From assembly GCA_020635395.1 (NCBI GenBank), contig JACJZV010000004.1, positions 186,001 through 250,000 on the forward strand: a DNA stretch of 64,000 nucleotides. The letters run 5' to 3'. This document shows, piece by piece, positions 18,860-28,000 of this stretch. Each line of letters begins with the position of its first letter. Position 1 is the first letter of the stretch. The position numbers and the translations under genes were made by a program. Source of the DNA: Flavobacteriales bacterium (GTDB lineage Bacteria; Bacteroidota; Bacteroidia; NS11-12g; UBA9320). The notes beneath the pieces were generated by a model. The model did no database searches. It worked only from the letters and a program-made list of their open reading frames with translations, and had not been told where the DNA came from.

Positions 18860-20061
18860 GTATTGAGCACTTTCAAAACATAAAAATATCCGACTTTGAC
18901 TATGATTTGCCCACCGATTTGGTGGCACAGCATCCGCTTAAAAACCGCAGCGATTCAAAGCTTTTGATTTATAAAGACAATCAAATAAGTCATTATCATT
19001 TTCATGATTTGCCCCATTTTTTGCCCGAAAACTCATGGATTATTTTCAACAATACCAAAGTTATTCCGGCACGAATATTTGCCAAAAAAGCTACAGGGGC
19101 GGTTATTCAATTGTTTTTACTAAATCCTGTTACGCCCTCCACCGATGTGGAGCGTGTGCTAAAAATTAAAGACTCCAAAATTGCTTGGCAATGTCTTGTT
19201 GGAAATGCCAAAAAGTGGAAAGATGGTGAAGTTTTGGTTGTTCAAATGGAAAATTTTGGGTTATCTGCCAAACTTTTGGATAGAGCTAAAATGATTGTCG
19301 AATTTGATTGGGATGCGGAAATAAGTTTTTCGGAAGTGATTGAAAAAATTGGCAATATGCCGCTGCCCCCATATATAAAAAGAGCTGAAGAGGTTGAGGA
19401 CAAAGGCAGGTATCAAACCGTTTTTGCGAAAAACGATGGAGCAGTGGCCGCCCCAACAGCCGGGCTTCATTTTACTCAAAATATCATTGACCAGCTCAAC
19501 CAAAAACACATTAACACCGCTGAAGTTACCTTACATGTAGGAGCAGGAACTTTTAAACCTGTTGATGAAGAATTGGTTTGGAAACATCCAATGCACAATG
19601 AATTTTTTAGTGTATCGATAGAGCAACTACAAAAAATAGCCAATTCAAACTATAGAATTGCTACTGGAACTACCACCTTGCGAACATTGGAATCTCTTTA
19701 TTGGTGTGGTGTTAAACTATCAAAAGGAGAAGCGGAACCTTTTTTTGTGGAACAACACTATCCTTATCGAAAGGATAGTACCATTTCGTTTGAAGAATCT
19801 ATAAAACAAGTAATAGATTACGCCTTCAAAAATGATTTATCATCAATACATGGCAGCAGCGAATTAATGATTATGCCTGGTTATACAATCCGTTCGATAA
19901 ACGCTTTGATAACGAATTTTCATTTACCCAAGTCAACCTTGCTTCTGCTGGTATCGGCCTTGGTTGGCAGTGATTGGAAAAATATTTATGACGAAGCAAA
20001 GAACAATCAATATCGTTTTTTGAGTTATGGCGACAGTAGCTTACTCTTTGCTAAAACCTAA
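18856..20061 (+). CDS. queA: S-adenosylmethionine:tRNA ribosyltransferase-isomerase
   Basis: 401 residues from a GTG start that overlaps the dprA stop by 4 bases. It makes epoxyqueuosine on tRNA from the preQ1-modified base and SAM. Family motifs visible are FDYDLPTDLVAQHP, NNTKVIPARI, NMPLPPYIKR, TVFAKNDGAVAAPTAGLHF, LHVGAGTFKPV, MHNEFF and a C-terminal NFHLPKSTLLLLVSAL. It is somewhat longer than the usual 340-360 residues, with an insertion near residues 80-110. Confidence 0.95.
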   Translation: MSIEHFQNIKISDFDYDLPTDLVAQHPLKNRSDSKLLIYKDNQISHYHFHDLPHFLPENSWIIFNNTKVIPARIFAKKATGAVIQLFLLNPVTPSTDVERVLKIKDSKIAWQCLVGNAKKWKDGEVLVVQMENFGLSAKLLDRAKMIVEFDWDAEISFSEVIEKIGNMPLPPYIKRAEEVEDKGRYQTVFAKNDGAVAAPTAGLHFTQNIIDQLNQKHINTAEVTLHVGAGTFKPVDEELVWKHPMHNEFFSVSIEQLQKIANSNYRIATGTTTLRTLESLYWCGVKLSKGEAEPFFVEQHYPYRKDSTISFEESIKQVIDYAFKNDLSSIHGSSELMIMPGYTIRSINALITNFHLPKSTLLLLVSALVGSDWKNIYDEAKNNQYRFLSYGDSSLLFAKT

Positions 20062-20096
20062 AAGCCACACACTTGTTTATCACTAAAAACAGAAAA

Positions 20097-20966
20097 ATGC
20101 GAGAGATTAGTACCATTATTCCAGCAGAAAAAGTAAATATGGGAGGCAATATTATCGACCAACCTCTTCCAGTGAGCGAATTAGAAATGCACGATCCGTT
20201 TTTGCTTATTCACCATTGGAAACACGAGCTTCTTGGCAATCGGAAACAACAAGATTTGGGTGTTGGGCCTCATCCGCATCGGGGCTTTTCTCCGGTTACT
20301 ATCATTTTTGATGGAGCTGTGCATCATAGAGACAGTCGAGGAAACGATTCGGTGGTTCAATCGGGCGGTACGCAGTGGATGAATGCGGGCATGGGCATTA
20401 CCCATAGCGAACGCCCCAGCAAGGAATTGGCCGAAAATGGCGGTATGTTTGAATTTATTCAGTTTTGGGTTAATTCCCCTGCGAATTTAAAAATGAAACA
20501 ACCTGAATATCAAGCATTAGATGAGTCTAAAATTCCTGTTTTCTGTTCTGATGACGAAAGAGCATCTATCCAAATAATAGCTGGCGAGCAGTTTGGAATG
20601 AAGGGGCCTACAAAAGTGGATTGGCCGCTTCTCATTTTAAGGCTGGATTTAAAAAAAGGTGGAAAAATTTTATTGGATATTCCGTCAGATTTCAATGCCT
20701 TATTTTACAATTTGGATGGAAATGTTACGATAAACAGTGGTAAACGCGTATTTATGAAAGATATGGCCGTATTTGAGAAAAGTGAAGAAACCGAAATTTT
20801 GATAGAGGCCAACGACGTAACAAGGGCTATTTTGTTGGCCGGAAAACCTATTAACGAACCAGTGGCAAGCTATGGACCGTTTGTAATGAACAATGAAACC
20901 CAGCTTATGCAGGCACTTCGAGATGCTCAAATGGGCAAGATGGGCATTTTAATTGAGGAGTTTTAG
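20097..20966 (+). CDS. Pirin family protein
   Basis: 289 residues from the ATG at 20097; an in-frame TTG 24 bases upstream is less likely. Pirins are bicupin proteins. The N-terminal cupin shows the metal site as GPHPHRGFSPVTIIFDGAVHHRDS (His-x-His, then a second His), and NAGMGITHSERPS follows, all hallmark pirin motifs. Some pirins oxidise quercetin and others act as redox-dependent cofactors; which applies here is unknown. The gene ends 2 bases before the convergent toxin gene. Confidence 0.92.
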   Translation: MREISTIIPAEKVNMGGNIIDQPLPVSELEMHDPFLLIHHWKHELLGNRKQQDLGVGPHPHRGFSPVTIIFDGAVHHRDSRGNDSVVQSGGTQWMNAGMGITHSERPSKELAENGGMFEFIQFWVNSPANLKMKQPEYQALDESKIPVFCSDDERASIQIIAGEQFGMKGPTKVDWPLLILRLDLKKGGKILLDIPSDFNALFYNLDGNVTINSGKRVFMKDMAVFEKSEETEILIEANDVTRAILLAGKPINEPVASYGPFVMNNETQLMQALRDAQMGKMGILIEEF

Positions 20967-20967
20967 T

Positions 20968-21354
20968 TTAACTCCATACCACTTCTACATCATATTTTTC
21001 GAAATTTTCATCTTTGGTTATTATCGGAATATTTTCTATAATTCCTTGTGCAACAATGATTCGATCAAATGGGTCTCTGTGATAAAAATCAAGGTCAATA
21101 ATTCCAGCAATATGCTCTATCGTAATGGGTAATAGTTCAAAGTCGTATTTGGTAATTATCTTGGCTATTTCTCCAAATCCACCGTTCAAGTACAACTTAT
21201 TGAGTGATATTTTAATAGCAATTTCCCATATTGAAGCAATACTAACATAGCACTTATTATCAAGTTTTTTGATTATGTTTTTTGATTTTGTAGGTAGCTG
21301 ATTGTCTCCATTTAGAAACCAAATTAAGGCATGCGTATCTAACAAATAATTCAT
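20968..21354 (-). CDS. PIN-domain toxin of a VapBC-type toxin-antitoxin pair
   Basis: 128 residues with the PIN ribonuclease fold. The expected acidic residues are Asp6 (LLDTHALIW), Glu44 (SIWEIAIK), Asp94/Asp97 (RDPFDRIIVAQ) and Asp115 (ITKDENF). The closest style is the Bacteroidota/cyanobacterial LLDTHALIW subgroup. Such toxins cut RNA and are held inactive by the antitoxin. The ATG overlaps the antitoxin stop by one base (TAATG), the usual antitoxin-first order. Confidence 0.9.
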   Translation of the reverse strand: MNYLLDTHALIWFLNGDNQLPTKSKNIIKKLDNKCYVSIASIWEIAIKISLNKLYLNGGFGEIAKIITKYDFELLPITIEHIAGIIDLDFYHRDPFDRIIVAQGIIENIPIITKDENFEKYDVEVVWS

Positions 21355-21560
21355 TATTGCATATACTCTTTAAAATCTTCTAAAGCATCATCAAAATTAT
21401 CAGGCATGTTGAACATTCCCTTGGCACAACCAAATTCTCGTTGTTTTACTTCAATTTTTGACTTGCCTTTTGATTTTAAAAAATCCACAAAATCCTTTAC
21501 TTCCTGCTTTAGTGCCGCTGGAAGTTTACTAATTTCAGTGTAAAGTTGGATATTATCCAT
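21354..21560 (-). CDS. DUF2281-type antitoxin of the PIN toxin
   Basis: 68 residues. The N-terminal half, ELYTEISKLP-like (IQLYTEISKLPAALKQEV then DFVDFLKSK), is the DUF2281 antitoxin pattern that pairs with LLDTHALIW PIN toxins. The acidic C-terminal tail (NFDDALEDFKEYM) is what would wrap the toxin. It is translated just before the toxin with a 1-base overlap. Confidence 0.85.
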   Translation of the reverse strand: MDNIQLYTEISKLPAALKQEVKDFVDFLKSKGKSKIEVKQREFGCAKGMFNMPDNFDDALEDFKEYMQ

Positions 21561-21574
21561 AACAATCTTTTCTT

Positions 21575-21605
21575 CAAAGATACCTCATTTATAAAAATTT
21601 ATCAA
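21575..21605 (-). promoter_or_regulatory. Promoter of the toxin-antitoxin operon
   Basis: On the minus strand TATCTTTG (21582-21575) fits TAnnTTTG, and a TTG lies 20 bases further upstream (21605-21603). The antitoxin ATG is 14 bases downstream. Both parts of the Bacteroidota consensus are present. Confidence 0.6.
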
Positions 21606-21721
21606 AACCGACTTATGTAAAATCGAAGAATTTACATAATAATCAAAAACTATACAGTTATAAAATCATATAATTTTTATTGACAAATAGAGTTCTTAAC
21701 TTTGTCAGAAAAAACAGAGAA

Positions 21722-22039
21722 ATGAGTGTACAGATAAGCACCGATAGCGATTTTAAGGATTTGTTGCAATCAAACGAGAAAGTAGTAGTAAAATATTTTG
21801 CCAACTGGTGTGGCAGTTGCAAGTTATTTGCCCCAAAATTTCGACGATTATCGGATGATGAACGATTTAAGGATGTCCTTTTCCTTGATGTAAATGCCGA
21901 AGAAAATTTAGATGCACGCAAAATGGCCGGAGTGAATAACCTACCCTATTTTGCCATTTTTAAAAATGGAGAACTAGTGAGTGGGGCGGCCACGAATAAA
22001 GAAGAAAATGTTGTTGAACTAATAAATCAGCTTGGATAA
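21722..22039 (+). CDS. Thioredoxin family protein
   Basis: 105 residues from the ATG at 21722; an earlier in-frame ATG at 21680 would cross the promoter-like TAACTTTG at 21697-21704 and is rejected. The active site is Cys30-Gly-Ser-Cys33 (FANWCGSCKLF), with the cis-Pro loop NNLPYFAIFKNGE. No signal peptide, so it is a cytoplasmic thiol-disulfide protein. The stop overlaps the next start (TAATG), so the two genes form one unit. Confidence 0.9.
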   Translation: MSVQISTDSDFKDLLQSNEKVVVKYFANWCGSCKLFAPKFRRLSDDERFKDVLFLDVNAEENLDARKMAGVNNLPYFAIFKNGELVSGAATNKEENVVELINQLG

Positions 22040-22281
22040 TGCATTTACCAACAGTAAAACATTTGGTTGAGAATTTTGAAAAAACTCAATTAGAAGCTGC
22101 GGAGGCGGCTATTTTAGAGGAACAAACTCCGGAAATAGAAATTGGTGGTGCAGACGAAGGCGAACAGTTGACTCATGTTATAGCGGCCATTTGGATAAAA
22201 AACGACATGATTGAAAACCACCGCGATTTGCGGGATTCTATGAGAGAATACACCAAAAAAGTACGAAAAAGTATCGATTAA
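22039..22281 (+). CDS. Small conserved protein coupled to thioredoxin (DUF6952-like)
   Basis: 80 residues, acidic and helical, with core EEQTPEIEIGGADEGEQLTH and a C-terminal DLRDSMREYTKKVRKSID. It resembles a small Bacteroidota family found directly behind a thioredoxin gene (annotated as DUF6952, from memory). The one-base start/stop overlap with the thioredoxin gene supports a joint function, which is unknown. No cysteine is present, so it is not itself a redox protein. Confidence 0.65.
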   Translation: MHLPTVKHLVENFEKTQLEAAEAAILEEQTPEIEIGGADEGEQLTHVIAAIWIKNDMIENHRDLRDSMREYTKKVRKSID

Positions 22282-22329
22282 TTTTCTTTTTTTTAAAACC
22301 ATTTAGAAATTAAGGGGCATTTGGATTTG

Positions 22330-23310
22330 TTAAAAACTTCCCAAGTAGGCTCCCAGCTCCATAAGCCACGCAATACCCATGTGTACCACAATGCCCCCCC
22401 AAATAGAACGGCTGTAGTATGATAAAACCCCTAAAATAGCTCCGCCGAAAAAAGAACTAATTGTTTCTATCATCGGTTTTCCGAAATGTATAAAGACATA
22501 AAAAGAAGCCATTGGCAAAATAACTCCTGGCCCGGCAAAGCGGATGAAAGCGATGATTAAAAAACCCCGAAAAAAATACTCAATCGAAACAAAGTCGAGT
22601 CCGTAAATGAGTTCATAAAGCAACAAATGACCCTGCGGTGGTTTCACACCATTACCAAAATAATAATCTAGATTTTTTAATCCCCGCGGATAATACCCGC
22701 CAAAATGATCGGTGAGCCCGAAACCAATAACAAAGGGCAGCATTACCCCGAGTATAAGAAAGTATGGTCTTAAATCGAAATTTTTGACCGTAAACCCATA
22801 AGGCGTTTCCGAAGATTTTCTATCAAATAGCCAATAGATGGTAATAGGTATCATTACGGCCAACATTCTGGCAATATCAAAAATGAGTCTTTTCCAAAAA
22901 TTGGGATAGGTTTCAAACACTAATTTACCAACAACATCATTGACTTTCCATTGCAAAGCCCCACGAAAGGCAAACATCGAAACTGCAAAAGCAAACAAAA
23001 GCCAAAACCGGATATCCGTGAGAAGTTTAAATTTTCCTTTAAAGAAAATGTAGCTCAGGTAGGCCACCAAAAACGGCACGGCATACTGCACAACATAGAA
23101 AGTAAAACTTCCCCACCTCCTCAAGTACGTATATCGGAATCGAATAAAATTTGGCTCGCCATGAGCGTTTGGCGAATACGCCCAATAAATGGAAGCCCCA
23201 AGAAAAACAATCAAAAATAAGAGATACTTCCAGTCAAACTCCTCCTTATAGAATTTGACCAAATAACTCCAAAACTTTCCGAAGTATTTTTTTAAAAAAC
23301 CGCTTATCAA
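22330..23310 (-). CDS. CPBP-family intramembrane metalloprotease
   Basis: 326 residues with about seven to eight membrane helices. The C-terminal half contains the CPBP (Abi/CAAX-protease-like) motifs: IEYFFRGF (Glu244, Arg248; the first Glu of the usual EExxxR is Ile here), His275 in YVFIHFGKP and His310 in GGIVVHMGIAW. Family members cleave within membranes or act in bacteriocin self-immunity; the substrate is unknown. It is 12 bases downstream of the YqeY-like gene on the same strand, so probably co-transcribed. Confidence 0.85.
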   Translation of the reverse strand: MISGFLKKYFGKFWSYLVKFYKEEFDWKYLLFLIVFLGASIYWAYSPNAHGEPNFIRFRYTYLRRWGSFTFYVVQYAVPFLVAYLSYIFFKGKFKLLTDIRFWLLFAFAVSMFAFRGALQWKVNDVVGKLVFETYPNFWKRLIFDIARMLAVMIPITIYWLFDRKSSETPYGFTVKNFDLRPYFLILGVMLPFVIGFGLTDHFGGYYPRGLKNLDYYFGNGVKPPQGHLLLYELIYGLDFVSIEYFFRGFLIIAFIRFAGPGVILPMASFYVFIHFGKPMIETISSFFGGAILGVLSYYSRSIWGGIVVHMGIAWLMELGAYLGSF

Positions 23311-23322
23311 AATAGGCAGAAA

Positions 23323-23766
23323 TTATCCGGCTAACAATGCCTTTACCTTATCGGCAATAGCTTTTCCATCGGCTTTGCCTTTTAATTTTTGTGAAGCCAT
23401 GCCCATTACCTTGCCCATATCAGCCATGCCAGAAGCCCCTGTTTGAGCTATAATGGTTTTTATTTCGGCAGCCAACTCCTCGTCAGTAAGTTGTTTTGGT
23501 AAAAAAGTTTCGATAACGGCCAACTCTTCTTCTTCAATAACGGCCAAATCTTCTCGGTTTTGCTGTCTAAAAATTTCGATAGAATCGCGGCGTTGTTTGG
23601 CCATTTTAACCAATGCCGCCACTTCATCGGCTTCTGTTGGCTCGCTTCCCGAAGTTTTTAACAAAAGTAAAGCCGCTTTTATGGCTCTAAGCGAACGCAA
23701 GGTGGCCTGATCTTTGGCCTTCATGGCCGCTTTTAGTTGTTCCGAAATTTGCTCTGAAAGATTCAT
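23323..23766 (-). CDS. GatB/YqeY domain protein
   Basis: 147 residues, the normal length of stand-alone YqeY proteins. It shows LKAAMKAKDQATLRSLRAIKAAL near the N-terminus, AKQRRDSIEIFRQQNREDL, and a C-terminal GMADMGKVMGMASQKLKGKADG. The fold matches the tRNA-binding tail of GatB and it may influence tRNA-dependent amidation; its real role is not established. First gene of a two-gene unit with the CPBP protease. Confidence 0.9.
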   Translation of the reverse strand: MNLSEQISEQLKAAMKAKDQATLRSLRAIKAALLLLKTSGSEPTEADEVAALVKMAKQRRDSIEIFRQQNREDLAVIEEEELAVIETFLPKQLTDEELAAEIKTIIAQTGASGMADMGKVMGMASQKLKGKADGKAIADKVKALLAG

Positions 23767-23857
23767 GCTGCGAATTTAGGTGCATTTAGGAGAATAGTCC
23801 ATCCAATTATGTAATAATAGACAATTGGTTCAAACTAAACACAATTGTATTGGTCAT

Positions 23858-24460
23858 TCATCCCGACTTTCTTAATTCAAACAGCCGATTTTCCCGATAG
23901 AACTTTTCTTGCCTTTTTAACATGTAATGTTCGCCTGTTTGTCTTAGTGTTACTTTTTTACTGAGCTGCCGAGTTAACATTATATGTGTTTCCCAAGAGT
24001 ATTCGGGGCTTAGTTCAATCATCTGCCCATACGTCTTCAAAGATTCTACGATAATTTTCCCACCCCAATAATTTAGAACAACGACCCCTGCAGAATCTAA
24101 GGAATACATTGAATCATTATATTCCATAGAGATTCTCTCGTCGTGTCGTCTTAAACACCAATCCAAAATCTCAATAGTTATGCGATTTGTATCTAGTTCA
24201 TAATCAAAATCCGCTTGCCTATCTAAAGGTTGAAATTGAAAAATGAATGAATCATTAATCTGTTTATAGATTCCACGACCAATTACCTCGGTAGTACAAT
24301 CACTCTGCAAAAACAAGAAATTTCGGTTGGTTGTATCCAAATAGTATTGACTGTAGGTTATAGTAGAATCAAACGCCTGTTCCAAAATGATTTGAGCCCG
24401 GGTTTGGAATGCCAACACGTTTGGAAAAATAAGTATCAAAATTTGTTTCCACTTTCTCAT
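23858..24460 (-). CDS. Secreted protein of unknown function
   Basis: 200 residues. A signal peptide (LILIFPNVLAFQTRAQ) precedes a mature part with no recognised domain. It is mixed alpha/beta, rich in Tyr, Asp and Arg, with a Cys pair (SDCTTE, DWCLRRHDE). It lies 10 bases downstream of the lipoprotein at 24471-24980 on the same strand, so the two probably form an operon of envelope proteins. No function is proposed. Confidence 0.65.
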   Translation of the reverse strand: MRKWKQILILIFPNVLAFQTRAQIILEQAFDSTITYSQYYLDTTNRNFLFLQSDCTTEVIGRGIYKQINDSFIFQFQPLDRQADFDYELDTNRITIEILDWCLRRHDERISMEYNDSMYSLDSAGVVVLNYWGGKIIVESLKTYGQMIELSPEYSWETHIMLTRQLSKKVTLRQTGEHYMLKRQEKFYRENRLFELRKSG

Positions 24461-24470
24461 TAAAATCTAG

Positions 24471-24980
24471 CTAATCCGTAATTTCAACCTTATCAAGATT
24501 TGAATCAACTAATATCTTGTTTGACCAAATTTCTTTGCCCTTGTGAGAAATGCCTAACCTAAACCCCGATTCTGCATCAGAGTCTGTTGCTGCCAAACGC
24601 CTCACCGTCAAATGATAGATTTTCGTTTCCAGTGGTTTGATAGCCTCAGTCAGTAAACTTGAACAATAGCATATTTCCCGATTCTCAAAATACATTTCAA
24701 AATGCTCTTTGTTGTCCAGCATAAAACTGCTTTCCACATTACATGAGTGCGGATTGAAATGTTGGTCTGAATGACCCGAATTAAAAACACGCAACTCAAT
24801 AAAAAAGAGGTCGTTTTCTATTTTTTCTATTTCAGCGTAAATTTCTAGAAAAGAATATGGAGAAACTTCTTCTTTTGATTTTTCCAATTTTGCTATTTGA
24901 GATTCTGTTTTTTGACATCCAACAAAAGCCACACATGAAAGCAGAAAGAGCAATAGATGAGAGGCGATTCGTTTATGCAT
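24471..24980 (-). CDS. Lipoprotein of unknown function
   Basis: 169 residues with a lipoprotein signal and lipobox AFVGC. The mature part looks like an Ig-like beta sandwich (IENDLFFIELRVFNSGHSDQ, then KPLETKIYHLTV), a shape common in periplasmic proteins, with cysteines in PHSCNVES and EICYCSS. A TTG-N18-TATCTTTG promoter lies 5 bases upstream of its ATG. Function unknown. Confidence 0.65.
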   Translation of the reverse strand: MHKRIASHLLLFLLSCVAFVGCQKTESQIAKLEKSKEEVSPYSFLEIYAEIEKIENDLFFIELRVFNSGHSDQHFNPHSCNVESSFMLDNKEHFEMYFENREICYCSSLLTEAIKPLETKIYHLTVRRLAATDSDAESGFRLGISHKGKEIWSNKILVDSNLDKVEITD

Positions 24981-24985
24981 TATGT

Positions 24986-25014
24986 CAAAGATAGGTTTTT
25001 TAACTTCTAATCAA
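24986..25014 (-). promoter_or_regulatory. Promoter of the lipoprotein/secreted-protein pair
   Basis: Minus-strand TATCTTTG (24993-24986) with TTG 18 bases further upstream (25014-25012). The ATG of the lipoprotein is 5 bases downstream, so the mRNA would be leaderless or nearly so. Confidence 0.55.
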
Positions 25015-25098
25015 CAATACCCATAAAAAATCCACAATTCACTGTAACTTTTTTGATGCTTTGCTACCTTGCGGCTCAAACAAAAAAAACAGTAACGC

Positions 25099-28000
25099 AT
25101 GCCCGATTTTTGTCACCTTCATTGTCATTCTCAATTTTCGTTGTTAGACGGGGCTGCCAGCATTCCGGGCATGATGGCCAAGGCAAAAGCCGACGGCATG
25201 AAAGCCGTGGCCCTTACCGACCACGGCAATATGTTTGGTGTTTTTAAGTTTGTTACCGAAGCCGAAAAACATGGCATAAAACCCATTGTGGGCTGCGAAT
25301 TTTACGTGGTGGAAGACCGACATAGACGCTCATTTACGGGTGGCGACCGCGACAATAGATACCACCAACTTATGTTGGCCAAAAACCAAGAGGGGTATAA
25401 AAATCTATCAAAACTTTGCTCTCTGGGTTTTATTGAAGGGCTATACGGAAAATACCCTCGTATTGATAAAGAACTAATCAAAAAATATAAAGATGGCATT
25501 ATTGCCACCACCTGCTGCATTGGGGCGGAGGTGCCACAAGCCATTTTGCACAAAAGCGAAGAAGAGGCAGAAAAGGTATTTTTAGAATGGCTCGACATTT
25601 TTGGCGAAGATTATTACATAGAGCTGCAACGCCACGATTTGAAAGACCTTGACCGAACAGGCAAAAGCCAAGAAGATGTAAATCAGGTGCTTTTAAAATG
25701 GAGCAAAAAATACAATGTTCCAGTTATTGCCACCAACGACTCTCACTATGTAAACGAGGAAGATTGGAACGCTCATGACATTTTGCTGTGCATAAACACC
25801 GGCGACTCGAAAGCTACACCAATTGGAGACGGAAGAAATGAGCGATTTGGCTTTCCCAACAACCAGTTTTATTTTAAAACTCAGGCAGAGATGCTGCAAA
25901 AATTCAGCGATGTGCCTCATGCGTTGGATAACACCAACCTTATCATTGATAAAATAACTCCGCCACAATTGCAACGAGATGTACTTCTCCCGCACTTTGT
26001 GCTGCCCCCGGGTTTTAAAACACAAGATGAATATCTTCGATATTTGACTTATGAAGGAGCCAAAAAAAGATATGGAGAAATAACTGAAGAAATTAGAGAA
26101 CGATTGGATTTTGAGCTTTCTGTTATCCAAAATACCGGATACCCTGGCTATTTCCTTATTGTGCAAGATTTTACCTCAGTTGCCCGCCAACTGGGAGTTT
26201 CTGTCGGTCCCGGTAGAGGCTCTGCCGCCGGTTCGGCGGTGGCCTATTGTGTGGGTATTACTAATGTGGACCCCATCAAATACGACCTTCTGTTTGAGCG
26301 TTTTTTAAATCCTGAGCGGGTTTCATTGCCCGATATTGATATTGACTTTGACGATGTTGGACGGGGCAAAGTAATTGACTATGTGGTTGACAAATACGGA
26401 AAACAGAATGTAGCACAGATTATAACGTATGGCTCTATGGCCGCCAAATCTTCTATTAGAGATGTAGGACGAGTATTGGATTTGCCGCTTCCCATCGTGG
26501 ACAAAATAGCCAAAAAGATTCCTGATATTTCTTTAAAAAGCATTTTTAATGACGATATAAAAGTGCTGAAAGAAAGACTAAACTCCGACCAAATGCTGAA
26601 TGTGGAGGAGTTAAGAACACTTTCGTCCGAAAAATCATTAGAGGGAGAAGTATTGCGGGAAGCCCAATTGCTGGAGGGTTCGGTCAGAAATACTGGCATA
26701 CACGCTTGTGGTGTTATTATCACCCCCGAGGAGATTACCAATCTTATTCCGGTAACAACAGCCAAAGATTCGGATTTATTGGTAACCCAATTTGACAACA
26801 GTGTGGTGGAAAGTGCCGGATTGCTCAAAATGGACTTTTTAGGATTGAGGACTCTATCCATTATTAAAGATGCCATTGCACTTATAAAACAACGCTTTGG
26901 CATAGACATAGACCCTGACGAAATACCATTAGAAGATGAAAAAACCTACGAACTGTTTCAAAAAGGCCAAACCATTGGCATTTTCCAGTTTGAAAGTGAT
27001 GGTATGCAAAAACATTTGCGTGCTTTAAAACCCACCAAATTTGAAGATTTGATTGCCATGAACGCCCTTTATAGACCGGGGCCAATGGAATACATACCCA
27101 ACTTTGTTGACCGAAAACACGGCAGAGAGGAAATTGTGTATGACGACCCCGACATGAAAGAGTTTTTGGAGGAGACTTATGGCATTACGGTTTATCAAGA
27201 GCAGGTAATGCTACTCTCGCAAAAGCTGGCCGGATTTAGCAAAGGCGAGGCCGACAACCTTCGGAAAGCCATGGGTAAAAAGAAGAAAGACATCATCGAT
27301 AAGATGAAACCCGACTTCATAAAAGGTGCGGAAGAACGGGGCCACCAACCCACCGTGATGGAAAAAGTTTGGAAAGACTGGGAGGCCTTTGCGGCATACG
27401 CGTTCAACAAAAGCCACGCCACGTGCTACTCAGTTGTGGCTTTCCAAACGGCCTATTTAAAAGCCCATTATCCGGCAGAATATATGGCGGCGGTGCTAAC
27501 GCACAACATGAGCGATATAAAAAAACTTTCGATGTTTATGGAAGAATGCAAAAACATGAAAATCGAAGTTTTGAGTCCGGATATAAACGAAAGCCTTTTG
27601 TCGTTTTCGGTTAATAATGAGGGAAACATACGGGTTGGAATGGCCGCAATAAAAGGCGTTGGCGAGGCTGCCGCTGAAGAAATTGTGCGAGAACGAAATG
27701 ATAAAGGAGCTTTCGACTCCATTTTTGACCTTACCAAACGGGTAAATTTAAGAACAGTAAACAAAAAATCACTCGAAGCATTGGCTCTTGCGGGTGCCTT
27801 CGACCGTTTTGAAGGTTGCTACCGCTCCATGTTGGTAAGCGACAATAGCGAAACAAGCGGCATCGAACTCGCCCTAAAATTTGGCAACCAATATCAAGCC
27901 GAGCAATTGACATCGCAAGCCAGTTTGTTTGGTGGCGATTCAGGCGTTTCGCTGAGCGAGCCAAAACTTCCGGAAATTCCTCCATGGAATAAAATGGAAA